Below, piece after piece: positions 24,109 to 35,219 of a stretch of 64,000 bases of DNA. The DNA is from Paracamarosporium sp. OC-R06-R3 (Eukaryota; Ascomycota; Dothideomycetes; Pleosporales; Didymosphaeriaceae). Under the pieces are notes generated by a model, which saw only the letters and a program-made list of their open reading frames with translations, made no database searches and had not been told where the DNA came from. A program made the translations under genes and the position numbers. The stretch is from the NCBI GenBank assembly GCA_019828545.1, contig JACVRA010000158.1:1-64000 (forward strand), given 5' to 3'. The first letter of the stretch is position 1. Each line of letters begins with the position of its first letter.

Positions 24109-26408
24109 CTATACTAGCTCAATAAAGTCATCGTTGGAAAGGATTCCGCTAAGCTCCCCATTCATGATACCATGCAAGAAGCATGGCCCCACAATTTGGA
24201 ATTGATGCCTAGCAGCCCCCCGTAGCACGACAAAACTCTGCAGCCCGTTAACCCACGCGATGCGGTCTCCAGGCTCGCTGCACTTCGGTACCAATCCCAT
24301 ATATCCCTCCTGAGTAATGACGCACTGATCGCTGCATAGCAGGAATGAGAGGCAGGAGAAGAATACCGCAATATCCATCTTCATCGAGGAACCATTTTGA
24401 AAGGCATCACCGGAGCTCTTGAATCCGGTCTCTGCTCCAGTCTTCACAAACTCCAACATGTGGTCAATCCAGTCTGTTCCTCGTCCTCGAGCTGCATTAA
24501 GAAGCTTCGCACAAGTTCGATCGACGGTGACGAAACTGTCAAAGACGCTGTGAATCGTTTCGCCAGTTGGATAACCACCGCGTCCTTCATAATATCTTTT
24601 GCAGTTTATCCAAACCACGCCGAGGTACATCATCGTCTCCTGGTAGTTCATGAGTTCTGTGTCTTGCATTCCTCCAAGCTTGCCATGCGCAATATCGGTC
24701 GGGAAAATTTGCTCAATTGTATCGAATACTTGGCCTCGCACAGCTAGGACATGGCGACATTCCTTGTGAAGTATCACTGCAGGCGACAGGTCTAGCGCTG
24801 CATTAAACGTCTGAGGAAGCCACGACCTGTGGAGACGTCGCACTCGATCAGGTCGGAGTTCAGGTACCCACGTTGGAAGACACAATTTTTCCAGAAATTC
24901 AGGCTTGTCTAGAGCCGCTTCGCCCGTTAGCTCTTCTCCTGGCTCCGCGTTGTCAAGAAGAAATTGGCCAAGGTCTCTTAAAGTTGTTCCATCACGTTGT
25001 TCGAGGCCAGCAAAAAGGAGTATAGTGAGTCCCTCGTGGAGGATGTGTTGGCGCGCGAATTCAATATATACCTCCGTGGCGTCGTCAGTGTAGCTTGGTA
25101 CTATCTGCATACCAGAGTCTTGGGGAATAAATCCAATGATAGCGAATACTCGATCTCTATCGTCCTGGCAACCCCATCGTAGAAAATCTTTTGTTCTAGC
25201 ATAGATTTGCAAAGTATAGTCTTGGAACAGCGTGGTGCCAGCATTGTTCGCCTGCAGCTGATCCCGTGCATAAATGAGGCCTTGCGCATGATACAATGCA
25301 CCTCCAGTATGCACTTTAGAGCTGTAGATGACTGTACGCTTTTCCGAAGCCCAGAGCATGTGAACTGCCCTGCGAAACTGGTTCCAGGATATTGAGCAAT
25401 CGCCAATGTGGAGGACGAGTTCCTTCGCGAGCAACACTTCCTGGACTACCCACATGCGAGTGAACCAAAGCCTTTCGAGGACTTCATCAACATGTGTCGA
25501 TTCACGCGATTCTCGAATATCAGACGCTGTTTCATCATCTATTGATACGCCTGTCATTTCGACGATTGCTGATTGAGGTCGGACGCATTCATCGTACTCC
25601 GGAGACTTGCTCAACTCGGCCAGTATATCTAGATATTCTAAGGCTTCCGTTGATGTTTCAGATGCGGGGCCTAGCCAAGCAAGTACTTTCTCAGCTCTTT
25701 CATAGATATCGTTCATTCGCGAGACCTGAACTGCTTTCTCTGCTAGATCTTGCTGATTGATGCATACGCTAGAACGAAAAGTGAGATTAGTGTTCACAGT
25801 AAGCGCGGAAGGAATACATACGCATCAACCCAGATCCGAAGTTCATCATCTTTTGATCGCATTGCTCGCAAAGCTAGGTCAAGATTGCCCTGTATCGTCA
25901 TCTGCACGCTTCCGAGATGGAGAATTCCTGGATTAGCCACTCCAGTCCAGGTGTATGACAAAGCAGCATATCTGGCTCTATCGCGACGTAGCTCAACGAC
26001 TAGATCAGCACGCAAAGGTTCCTCATTCTTGATTGCTGGTTGTAAGACTAGCACTCGAATCGCGTTTGGATCAGGCAACGGCTCGTATATATACTTTCCG
26101 GCACTGTTGTCCTCGATGGAGAGGACCCTGGTAGCTTCGACAAGCTGATCCCGTTGCTCTCTACGTTTTGTTTCTCCAATGCAGAGCATGCAGCCTCCCA
26201 TGCCATGATCAGTGACTTTGACTTGTCGCTGATATGCGCGCCTGCGAGAGCGGTTGTAGTGTCGAGCCGCAGCGATCATATCTCCACTTGAAATAGAATA
26301 GTCGAGATCATCGCTGTCATCAAAATCTCTTTCGGGTGTGGTTTCATAAGTGTCGCCTAGTTTGAATACCTCCAGTCCATTGGGGGTTTCCTCAACCAGA
26401 CAAGCCAT
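24109..26408 (-). CDS. HET-domain (heterokaryon incompatibility) protein
   Basis: Protein of 748 residues with two exons (26408-25822, 25768-24109). The 53-nt intron falls inside the core of the HET domain and its removal restores RIWVDAVCINQQD. HET-domain motifs follow in order from about residue 120: YAALSYTWTG (148-156), the WVDAVCINQ block (193-200), RMNDIYERAEKVLAWLGP, then LWFTRMWVVQEVLLA and DRDRVFAIIGF. Proteins of this family trigger programmed cell death when unlike hyphae fuse, though many family members have no tested role. The first 145 residues are charged and carry a Cys-containing segment (GGCMLCIGE) without known domain. Both exons are free of stops, so the gene appears intact. 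It stands alone, with over 2 kb of sparse DNA upstream. Confidence 0.9.
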
Positions 26409-28701
26409 TGTCCGGGCAATATATGTTACGACCGTTCTAGTTCAAGTGTAACTGTGAGACTTTGAAATTGTTGACAGAACGCTGTTGAGCTCAGGTGTGT
26501 TTGTGGCGGGGTAACAAGTTATGTAGGAACTGCCCACATGTCGTGGGGGCGGTTATGCTGCCTGCCATAATCGTGGCGCAGTAGCTACCTACTCATACGA
26601 TAATGATGGCGGTGCAAAGCTACCAACGTACAGCCTCAAAGAAGCTTGAAACTAGCTTTTGCTGGTCAATTTCCAATGTTTATCATCGTAGACACGGTAG
26701 CAACATGCGCATTCACAGAAAGAACTCAGCGAGCTAGGGGTGATGTATTGACTTAGCGAAGATGCTGCTTGCTACCAGAACAGTACTTGGGTGATGATAT
26801 ATGATGGTGACTGGGTTAAATCATGTAAATGCTATTTAAGAGCTACAAGGCACGGCTGCCGCCTTAGCTTAATCCCACAAGCCACTGCTCAGATCGAAGG
26901 CAGTTGAGTGTCTTCTTCCGTAGCAGCAATGGCCTGTCGGCTGTTCACGAAAGCTGTGTCGATAAGTGTGGAGAGGCGCACTTGTTTTGATCGTTTGATG
27001 TCCTTATCGTAACGAATCCCTTGGTTACAAATCAGAATTTGCCTTGTATGTTACACCAGAACTTTAAATTCAGTCAGAGCTAGTCTCGGATATGGTTAGC
27101 ATCGACTGGGGACTGAACCACATATATTCCAGTGATCATAAAGTTCTAGGCTTCTTTGACCAATGTGGAAGCGATCAAAGTAAGTATTGGAAGTACACCC
27201 CACAAGCTTCTTTCAGTGGTGACCAAGTTCGTTTGGAGATCAAATTTTCGTCCGTTGCGTCGATTCTGGACGTGATAGCGTCCTTGGCTAACTTTAGACA
27301 CTCTGGATACATGATTAGCCACCTGAGTGCCTTAGAATGTATGTTCCCTTTAGCCAAATCACTTCGTCAAATTCATCCTAGGTTGTGGAGTTTCAGTCGT
27401 TCTGATCTTTTACAGAGAGGAAAAGTCCGGACCGAATTACATTTGAAGATCGAAGTTTGTTTCACGGTAACAAGGACATGGCCTGAAAGAACTGTGCGAC
27501 TTGAGTAAGCTCATCTCCAGAGTAGACCGGGTCTACTACATTGAACCTATGGATTGAGCAGCCCTTGCTTGTAATCAAAAACGTATATGATGAGCAAGGG
27601 AGCCGGGTGTTTGTCTTAGAAGGCTTTGTAGTGCACATTGATTTACTGCACACGTTGTCATGGTTTGGCCTGGACATACCTTCGGGTTAGTTAGCAGTAG
27701 ACATTTTTCCGGCTCGGGGATACTCGGGTGGGGGTAAACTGCTCTCCAATATATGCCAGCAGTTAATTCTCCGGTCGCTCCGTGCTATTGCTTGCAACAT
27801 GAATGGAAAGTACAAGTGTCCGTAGAATGCACCACCGGCAATAGTTACGGTGGGCATTCGCCAGGATCCCAGGACGCTTGCCTGCATCATCATCCGGATA
27901 TTAGAAGAAAACATGGTGATCTGCGGTGAACATGACCGAAAACCATCCGCAATTATCGCTGTTGTTTCCACCGGGAATATGCTCTGTACCCCCAAAGAGC
28001 ACCTAGCTAGATGAAACAGGGCGTGGGGGCATTAATCGACTGATGTCATGTCATGTGACCTGTCAGAGCGAGTTTCAGATTTCGAACATGAATCTCACCA
28101 AGTGGCTCACCGTTAATAGATCCCAATATAGCAACATGCGAATCGTTGCTCCTTACCCGAAGACGTGATTCTCATTGTTGTGGGTACGTGAACGCGTGTC
28201 TTACCGCAAATGTACCGAGGGTCCCCGAACTTGGTTTCTGCTGCAGCCACCGCCCGATATATAGCAGCCGCATGTAGTGTCACAAGCAAGTAGAATAGTC
28301 TCGGGGTTTCTAGCAGTGAGGTGTGTTAAGGCCTCATAGTACTACCGGTATCTGACCAGACTGAAGAATGTGAGACGTGTCAGGAATCTGGGTCCGCTAA
28401 AGTGGCGCTCGGCTAGGCCTTCCAACCGTTCCCTTGTCCGGGGATGGATCCCCACTCTTCCAGTACCCACAGTCCCTTAGGCTCCATCCCGGTCAATCAC
28501 TTGCGCCCCCTCCTGAAAGATGGGGCTGACGCCATGGAAGCGGGCAGGGCGGGATCTGTGACCGCGACTGGCTCGTGCAGCGGCTGGCGAACAACAAGAC
28601 CACCTTGAGAACCTCTAACCTCTCCCCAACCGCGTCCTGGCGACTGCACTTCAACAATCTTCTTTGTATACTCTTGCTATTGGTATTTCAACAACTGCAC
28701 C
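26409..28701. other. Spacer between divergent HET and MFS genes
   Basis: About 2.3 kb that must hold two divergent promoters. A 138-codon open frame at 27092-27508 (+) and a 102-codon frame at 27687-27995 (-) show no recognisable domain, and I do not support either as a gene. The last 500 bp are GC-rich, as expected for the promoter of the transporter. Confidence 0.5.
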
Positions 28702-30363
28702 ATGGATCTCTACAGAAGCACGTTCGCTGGGCTATTGCTGTTGAACAGCGTTGTTTTGATTCGTTCCTACCGCACGAAGACCGGCTCATTCACAGAAACG
28801 CCGACAAATTCAGAAAAGGTCGAGCATCGTGGAAGAGAAGATGATGATGCGGAAAGAGTACGACGACTGAAATGGAAGTTCCTGCCTGTTTTCCTGTTGG
28901 TTAACGGCGCCGACTGGCTCCAAGGGCCGTACATTTATCCTATTTACAAAGGTAAGTTCTCTGAATAAGATGTGGACAATCCGTGACTGAGCATATCGTA
29001 GATGAAAAGGGTCTCGCAGAAAGCATGGTAGCTCTGCTTTTCATGGTGGGCTTCTTGTCAGGCGGCATTTCTGCTTCCTTCGCCGGAAGCATTGCGGATC
29101 GCTTCGGCCGCAAAGCAGGATGCTTGGCCTACTGCGCCATTTACTCCTGCTCTTGTCTTACGCTTCTTACCGACAGAATCGAGGTTCTATTCCTAGGCCG
29201 CGTTCTTGGCGGCATCTCTGGGACGCTTTTGTACAGCGTGTTCGAGAGCTGGCTGGTCGCAGAGTACAACAAGTTGATGGTGGACGACGAAGGATCAGCT
29301 TTGAGCGGCATTTTCAGCATGATGACTACCCTGAACAGCTTTGTCGCGATTGTCGCTGGTATTGTCGCTGGATGGTTGGTCGACCATGTGGGCACGGCTA
29401 AAGCACCGTTCATGGCTTCTATGGTTTGCATGTCGATCGCATTCATTGCGATCTCCAAGACTTGGGTGAGTTTATCCTTGACTAGATTCACTCCAATGCT
29501 AATTCATCCAGTCTGAGAACTTCGGCTCGCGACACGAAGGCTCAGCAGAGGCTACAAGCCTGCTCGCTGAAGAGGCTAAGGAGGAGCATGTGCCTGCAAA
29601 GTCCGCTTTAAAGCTCATTCTCGGGGGTACGCTACTCATCACGTTGACCGCAAAGCGTTACTGACAATTAGGCTGCAGACAAGAACATCCTGACTTTGGC
29701 ACTCACGTCGTGCTTCTTCGAGGGCTCACTGTTTTTGTTCATCTTCTTCAAATTTCCGGCATTGAAACTGTGCCACGAGCTCTCGGGATCGACAACCGGT
29801 AAGATTCCCATGTTCATAAGAGTTTCTTGGTATGAATACTGATCCCTGTCATAGATCTACCTTTTGGTCTGATATTTGCCATCCTCATGTGCTGCATGAT
29901 GTTCGGCTCTATGCTATACAACAACCTCACCGCTTCCGCATCGTCACTACCGGCTAAGCAAGTTCTCATCTATACCCTTGTCGCCGCGTCCCTTTGCTTT
30001 TTCCTCCCGGCCCATATTCGAGAGGAGAACATTGTCCTCTGGTGCTTTTGCATTTTTGAGGTCTGCTGTGGGATCTATTACCCGTCTATGGGCTCGCTCA
30101 AGAGCAAACTGATCGAGGATGGCATGCGCGCAAGCGTCTACACCATTTTGAGAGTACCCCTCAACGCCTTCGTTGTTCTCGCCCTTAGTATGACGCAAGA
30201 AGGTAACACTCCACCGTACTTCTCGCCCTGCTACATGCGGGGTGCATACACACCGCGGCCGCTAACATTTGCACTAGGAGAACATCATCGCAACATGGTC
30301 TTTACGCTCTGCAGCGGTTTGCTACTAGCGGCAGCCTTGGCGGTCTATCGAATTCTTGCATGA
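28702..30363 (+). CDS. Molybdate-anion-transporter-like MFS protein (MFSD5 family)
   Basis: Predicted membrane transporter of 460 residues in the MFS_5 group, whose algal and human members (MOT2/MFSD5) take up molybdate. Six exons: 28702-28951, 29002-29465, 29512-29626, 29679-29798, 29855-30202, 30278-30363. All joins keep frame. Family marks are NGADWLQGPYIYPIYKDEKG early in the protein, the MFS loop GSIADRFGRKAGC, RVLGGISGTLLYSVFESWLV, and the C-terminal SKLIEDGMRASVYTILRVPL. A short Ser/Glu-rich cytosolic loop separates the two six-helix halves. The start at 28702 (caccATGG) is in good context. Substrate is inferred from family only. Confidence 0.87.
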
Positions 30364-31268
30364 GCCATTTTTCTTGTCATTGTTCGGCTTGTCCTCCGTG
30401 TATATAGATTCTGCTTTGATAGCATCATAAATCATGTGAATATCTTCTCCGATCCGGGTCTGGGAGCTTAAGCGAGATAGTGCTGCAGTCGCCAAATGCG
30501 CCGCATCCGGGATTAGTTAAGGCGGAGCTGTAAACGCGGCTCTGTGCTTACATCTTACCACACCAATCATGAGACTGATCGACAGATCCTTTCGGGGCTC
30601 TATCCCTGGCGCTGAGCACAGATGGCTTGCTGCCGTGTTTGACATCTGTGGGACCGATGATGATCGTTGTGGGGCTCCGTTGGCTTAACACGCAGCTCGT
30701 CTGCGGCAACGTTCTTCGGAGTCAAGCCCTCGCTGCGTCGAGTGGGTGGAGATGGGTTTCAGCTGCTTCGATTGCCCGCGTTTCCGCTGCCAGCGGGGGA
30801 ACCGTGGACGGCTGGCTGATACCGTTACTTATCCAGCCTTGGCGGGGATTGGCCGTATCGCTGCGGCGTATCCTTGCTGATGAGCTTCACTCTCATGCAG
30901 TTATCAGGGGACAATACGGCTGTACCTGCTTGTAGTGAAGCCCTTGGAAGGACCCGCATCCTCTTATCTGACACCGATACGTTTACCGTTTGCTGTGCCT
31001 CCTCAGGTTTCTCTGCCCAGGTCGTGGTTCCATCGTTTCCCGAACTTGACGTTCCATAATCCGTTATTGTGCTTCACATCGGCAAAGCAAGGCGGCCTTG
31101 TTTATCTTTAAGTCGCGGATTGAATCCTGCCCACTGCGCTTCTGCAATACGTTTATTTTTAAAATGACTTTCCTTCGCTCACCCCAAGGTACGCTTTGTC
31201 CTCCACCTTTTCCGCCATTTCCCTCGACGTTGACCGTTGTTCTCAACTTTCTCTACATAACAGCTAAT
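30364..31268. other. Intergenic region with methyltransferase promoter
   Basis: No gene is supported. The open frame of the next gene extends upstream to 31098, so its 5' UTR or an N-terminal extension lies at the right end of this stretch. Confidence 0.5.
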
Positions 31269-32297
31269 ATGGCATTAGGGCGTGCTGTCGCTACCATCGT
31301 CGTCCTTATTTTCTTTGTAGCGATTCTGCACAACAATGCAGAAGAGCAATCATATCTACCCTCCTTTCCCCTCCCACAGCGGACATCGGGTCGCAAATTC
31401 GCCGGATTAAAAGAGCGAATGGCTCTCTCTGAAGCTGCATGGCAGAAGAGCGTCCAGCTACGAGGAAGAATGGCAGAATCTCACCCATCAAACCCTCAGA
31501 TTCCGCTCTTCCCCGCGCAGTCTCTCGACGCCTTCGGAAAATACCCCTACACACTCTGGGACTTCTTCCCACCGACATGGACATGTCCGCACGATGTTCA
31601 GCGTGTCGGCAGATTGGGTGACGGAGGAAAGTGGGTGTGTGGTATGAGCATTTACGAATCAGTCCCCGTACCCACGACGTGGGTGAAGGGTGTTCCGACC
31701 GGCGGCCAAGAAGGCGTAGTTATCTACAGCTTTGGCATTAACGGCGAATCGTCCTTCGAAGCAGAAATGTTCGAACGCATTCCCAGTGCGCGTATCTGGG
31801 GCTACGACTTCACGGTCGATGCATGGGGAAAGCAGATCGCATCTAAATACCATGATCGCGCCTTTTTCAAGAAGGTGGGTATTGGAAAGACGGACGAGCC
31901 GGCCAAATCTCCACCTTTCTTTACGCTCCAGACACTCATGGCTCAGAACAACCATACCTACATGGACATTCTAAAGATCGACGTCGAGGGCTCAGAATAC
32001 ATTTCCTTCGATTCTGTCATGGACTACTTCACGTCCGCATGGAGGGGTAATGGCGATGCTGTGCTGCCCATTGGCCAGATCTTGATTGAGATCCATGTCG
32101 GTGACGACCAGAAGGGTATCGATTTCAAGAGGTTCAGGACGTGGTGGGAGCGATTAGAATCCATGGGCATGCGTCCTACATGGATGGAGGTCAACCTTAT
32201 GGCGATGACCATTCCGGACCACAAGACGGATCCGAGATGTACGGAGTATGTCTTAGTGAATGCGCGCGATGGCAACAATGTGCTTTGGCAGGAGTAG
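31269..32297 (+). CDS. Membrane-anchored FkbM-type methyltransferase
   Basis: 342-residue single-exon protein. Residues 1-21 form a membrane anchor (ALGRAVATIVVLIFFVAIL), predicted type II with the enzyme in the Golgi lumen or outside. The catalytic part resembles the SAM-dependent FkbM/Methyltransf_21-22 families: YSFGINGESSFEAEM (153-167) as the SAM-binding loop, RIWGYDFTVDAW, and ILKIDVEGSE (234-243), the signature of the group, then IGQILIEIHVG. FkbM-type enzymes commonly methylate sugar hydroxyls. I take the ATG at 31269 because the anchor begins there; in-frame ATG 31164 would add 35 residues rich in Pro. Acceptor substrate is unknown. Confidence 0.75.
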   Translation: MALGRAVATIVVLIFFVAILHNNAEEQSYLPSFPLPQRTSGRKFAGLKERMALSEAAWQKSVQLRGRMAESHPSNPQIPLFPAQSLDAFGKYPYTLWDFFPPTWTCPHDVQRVGRLGDGGKWVCGMSIYESVPVPTTWVKGVPTGGQEGVVIYSFGINGESSFEAEMFERIPSARIWGYDFTVDAWGKQIASKYHDRAFFKKVGIGKTDEPAKSPPFFTLQTLMAQNNHTYMDILKIDVEGSEYISFDSVMDYFTSAWRGNGDAVLPIGQILIEIHVGDDQKGIDFKRFRTWWERLESMGMRPTWMEVNLMAMTIPDHKTDPRCTEYVLVNARDGNNVLWQE

Positions 32298-34419
32298 ATG
32301 TTGGTTAATGGACATACAGCTTGTGTCTCATTGTACATATTTCAGGAGAATCGGAAGTGAAAAACGGCAGGTAAAGGGCATATTTGGCGTTTCAGGCCCA
32401 GGCAAAGGAACGCGCATTCAGCCGCGATATTAGATGCGCTATGGTGTTAGCACGAAGGGACGTCTTTTGCAAGTACTATCAGTATTAGTTTCCAGAAAAT
32501 ATGAAGTTATTGTTCAGCTCCCTTAATGGAATTAATCGCTTCGTTTCTTGTGACCGCGATCTCGCGAGCATATTCCGGTCGGCGATTCCAGCGTATATCG
32601 CACGACCTAACTTGATCATAAAACAACACGAGAGTGGACTCCATCCACAATACCCAAGTGAAATCGCAACGAGCGATACATTTGTATCGGAACCCGAATA
32701 ACGATAGTCAACCTCCCTTTTCGCATGGTTCGATCATCCACTATATCTAGCATCCCTCTGCAAATCAAGGAAGCAAATGATATCCGATATTTAGTTGACA
32801 TTGAGACGTGCTTTGGCACCTTTAGCAAACACTTGTGGGCTCCGTTACCCCAAGAGGCAATGTCGAGGCAAAATTTCCTCAAATTTATGTCGAATTACTG
32901 GATTCATTTAGACAGAAATCAATAGGCACAACCATTTGCTTCCCTACCTGAATTTTCCCTAAATGACATAGCGGTGGATATGCTGCAACGTTCTCAGCTA
33001 GCATAATATCACGTGACCGACCAATCTCTTGCCACAGTCACTCCGAGCCGTGCCACTCAAGTGTTCCATTTTAACATAAGATTCGCATTAGCAGTTTCGA
33101 ATCGTTTTAGGACTTGCCAATACATAGCCCCACGCATAAATTGCTAAGCCTACGCCACGTCTCGACTGCAAGGGAAGGCGTACCCAAGCCTTCTCCAACC
33201 TCTCAAGTTTGCTACACAAGACTTTGCTATACAGCCGTACGCTGCTTGTTATGATGACTTTTTACTAGCTGTGCGACTGGCCATGGTTACTCCAAGATCG
33301 TGTAGCCAACATGGAATGTAAAATCTCCCGCCTACGAGGCGACAGTTGAGTGAGTTATTGCTAGTGTTTCTTTTTTGCACGAAATAAGCACTCGCTCGTA
33401 TTCTTGAGTACAGCGATCTAACTTTGTCATTACCAGTATTTGAGTTAGGAGGATGCCACGCCAAGAGACGTTTGCCGCTCACCAGTCTGTCACCAGTCTG
33501 TGGTCAAATGTTCTCCACAACGTAATGGACAGAGACTAGATCGGGTCAGATTCGCGTACGATAGATTTGCTGGAGAGATTTTCTGGGGAGATTTTCTGGG
33601 GAGATTTTCTGGGGAGATATTCTGGAGAAATATTCTGATATGGTCAAGTTATACTTGTGCTTCATTTACGTCAATAAAATGCCGCGCTAGCCTAACTTGT
33701 CGCCTAATGGTGAGATCAAAAAGGAACACGTAGTAAAAATGCGACAGACTTGATCTTGTACCTGTACCCCTAAGACTGTATTTAGATGAATTATATGTAC
33801 TCACTGAGTCCAGTAGGTACTTCAAAGGCCGCCAGAGAAACTTTTTAAGTTAGTGCGTGATTGAAAGCTGCATCGTTAATAAACGAAAGCCTACACAAAG
33901 TGGAGTGAAATATGCATGTCAATATTGAGCGCAAAGTTTGCGGTTTTGTATGAAACAATCACTAGAGTTTGTTTCGTAGTTGTGAGCATCTGCCTACTTA
34001 TATCTTCCTATCTGTGAGCAGATTGTCGTAGAAACCACATTCGTTAACTAGATGTCTTATAGCGCTTTGTCACTATTCATAGATCCTTATATATGGCAAT
34101 AGTATCAGCAGCATACAGAGAGATGTCACACAGGCATTGAGCATAACTCGAGACCTTTTCCATCCGAAAGGACCGCGCACACGGACCCCTCGTGTATGAG
34201 TTCTTAAAGGCCAGAGTTGATACACCAGTCGGCATAAAATCCACCTCAACTCGGAGCTTTCCAGGTCTGCTTCCTTATATTCTTGCTCAACGTCCGTCTC
34301 AAGAGACAGTCGACATAGTACCGTCCAAATACTTGGAATACGTATATACACAGACCGGCTTGACCTCGCGGTTTGAACCCTGCCAAAAGCTTTGTTGCTC
34401 ATCGCATTCAATACCCAAG
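32298..34419. other. AT-rich gene desert, left part
   Basis: No supported gene in 2.1 kb. Short frames at 32501-32701 and 32725-32925 (both +) have no recognisable content. A 13-bp tandem repeat lies near 33575-33628. The texture suggests sequence decayed by mutation. Confidence 0.5.
33575..33628. repeat. 13-bp tandem repeat
   Basis: The unit agattttctgggg occurs three times in succession, followed by two diverged copies (agatattctggag, aaatattctg). It is not within a recognised gene. Confidence 0.85.
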
Positions 34420-35219
34420 ATGTCACTATATCAAAAGGGAAAAGCTCGCTCTGATTCGCTAAAGGAAAAGTAAGTTAATGAAAAACGGTATGAGCAAGGT
34501 TGTCAAGAACATGGCTGACATTTAGTAGCACTGTCGATGCACAAACCATCCATATAATTGTTGGCTCGAAGAAAAATCAGAAAATCTTCAAGGTCTCAGG
34601 TGAATTGGTCTATCGCTCGACTTTTCTCCAGTAACTGTGGGAGAAATGTCCACCCAATACTAAGAACGCCTCCCTGCAACTTCCCGCAGAAGTGAATATC
34701 AGAGATATAGAGCTTTACATCGAGTTCGCCTTGTCTCGTATAGCTGGGATAGATTACAGGGTGGCAAACAACTCAAAGAACGCCGTTGACCGAGGCTACG
34801 AAACACTTGCACGCATATATATTTACTCATGTGTAAATAAACTCAACGATAAAGAGACCAGGAGCGACGTCTCCAAGGCAATGCTGGTTCTCTCACGTAC
34901 AACATGCGAGGATGGTTTTACGAGTGCACCTCCTGGTTATGTGGTGCACGATCTCTGCGCCGCAACACCCAAAGGGCATGTCATACGGAGATTGATGATG
35001 GATATCTTATCAGACGTGCATCACAGTTGGTTAGAGGACAACTTCAAGTACTTGCCTCAAGATCTTGCCATCGATCTATTGGACGCGCTGCTGCGGAGAC
35101 CTGGTGTGGCAACACAGGAATTCATGAAGCGTGCCTTGGTTTTCACGCGCAGGAAGATCGAGATCATGAAGAAAGGGCCGAAAGAAGTGCAGACAGAGGA
35201 TGCATACTTGGAGGATTAA
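34420..35219 (+). pseudogene. BTB/POZ-domain gene broken by an in-frame stop
   Basis: A two-exon model (34420-34469, 34526-35219) with a GTAAGT intron gives a typical fungal BTB protein: TIHIIVGSKKNQKIFKVSGE as the BTB start, LPAEVNIRDIELYIEFALS in the middle, then the Tyr/Ala helix region (YETLARIYIYSCVNKLNDKE). The frame is interrupted by a TAA at 34632-34634, after RSTFLQ, in the BTB core. A CAA-to-TAA change, the kind RIP makes, would explain it. No intron of workable length removes the stop. The rest of the frame is open for 195 further codons, so the break is recent or the stop is a sequence error. BTB proteins act as dimer or ubiquitin-ligase adaptors. Confidence 0.6.

Noticed and set aside
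27092..27508. 138-codon plus-strand frame between HET and the MFS gene
   Set aside because: No recognisable domain; a second long frame overlaps on the opposite strand. Chance cannot be excluded.
34370..34395. GGTTCAAACC-like B box on the minus strand
   Set aside because: The flanking bases cannot form a T-stem, and no A box lies at the right distance.
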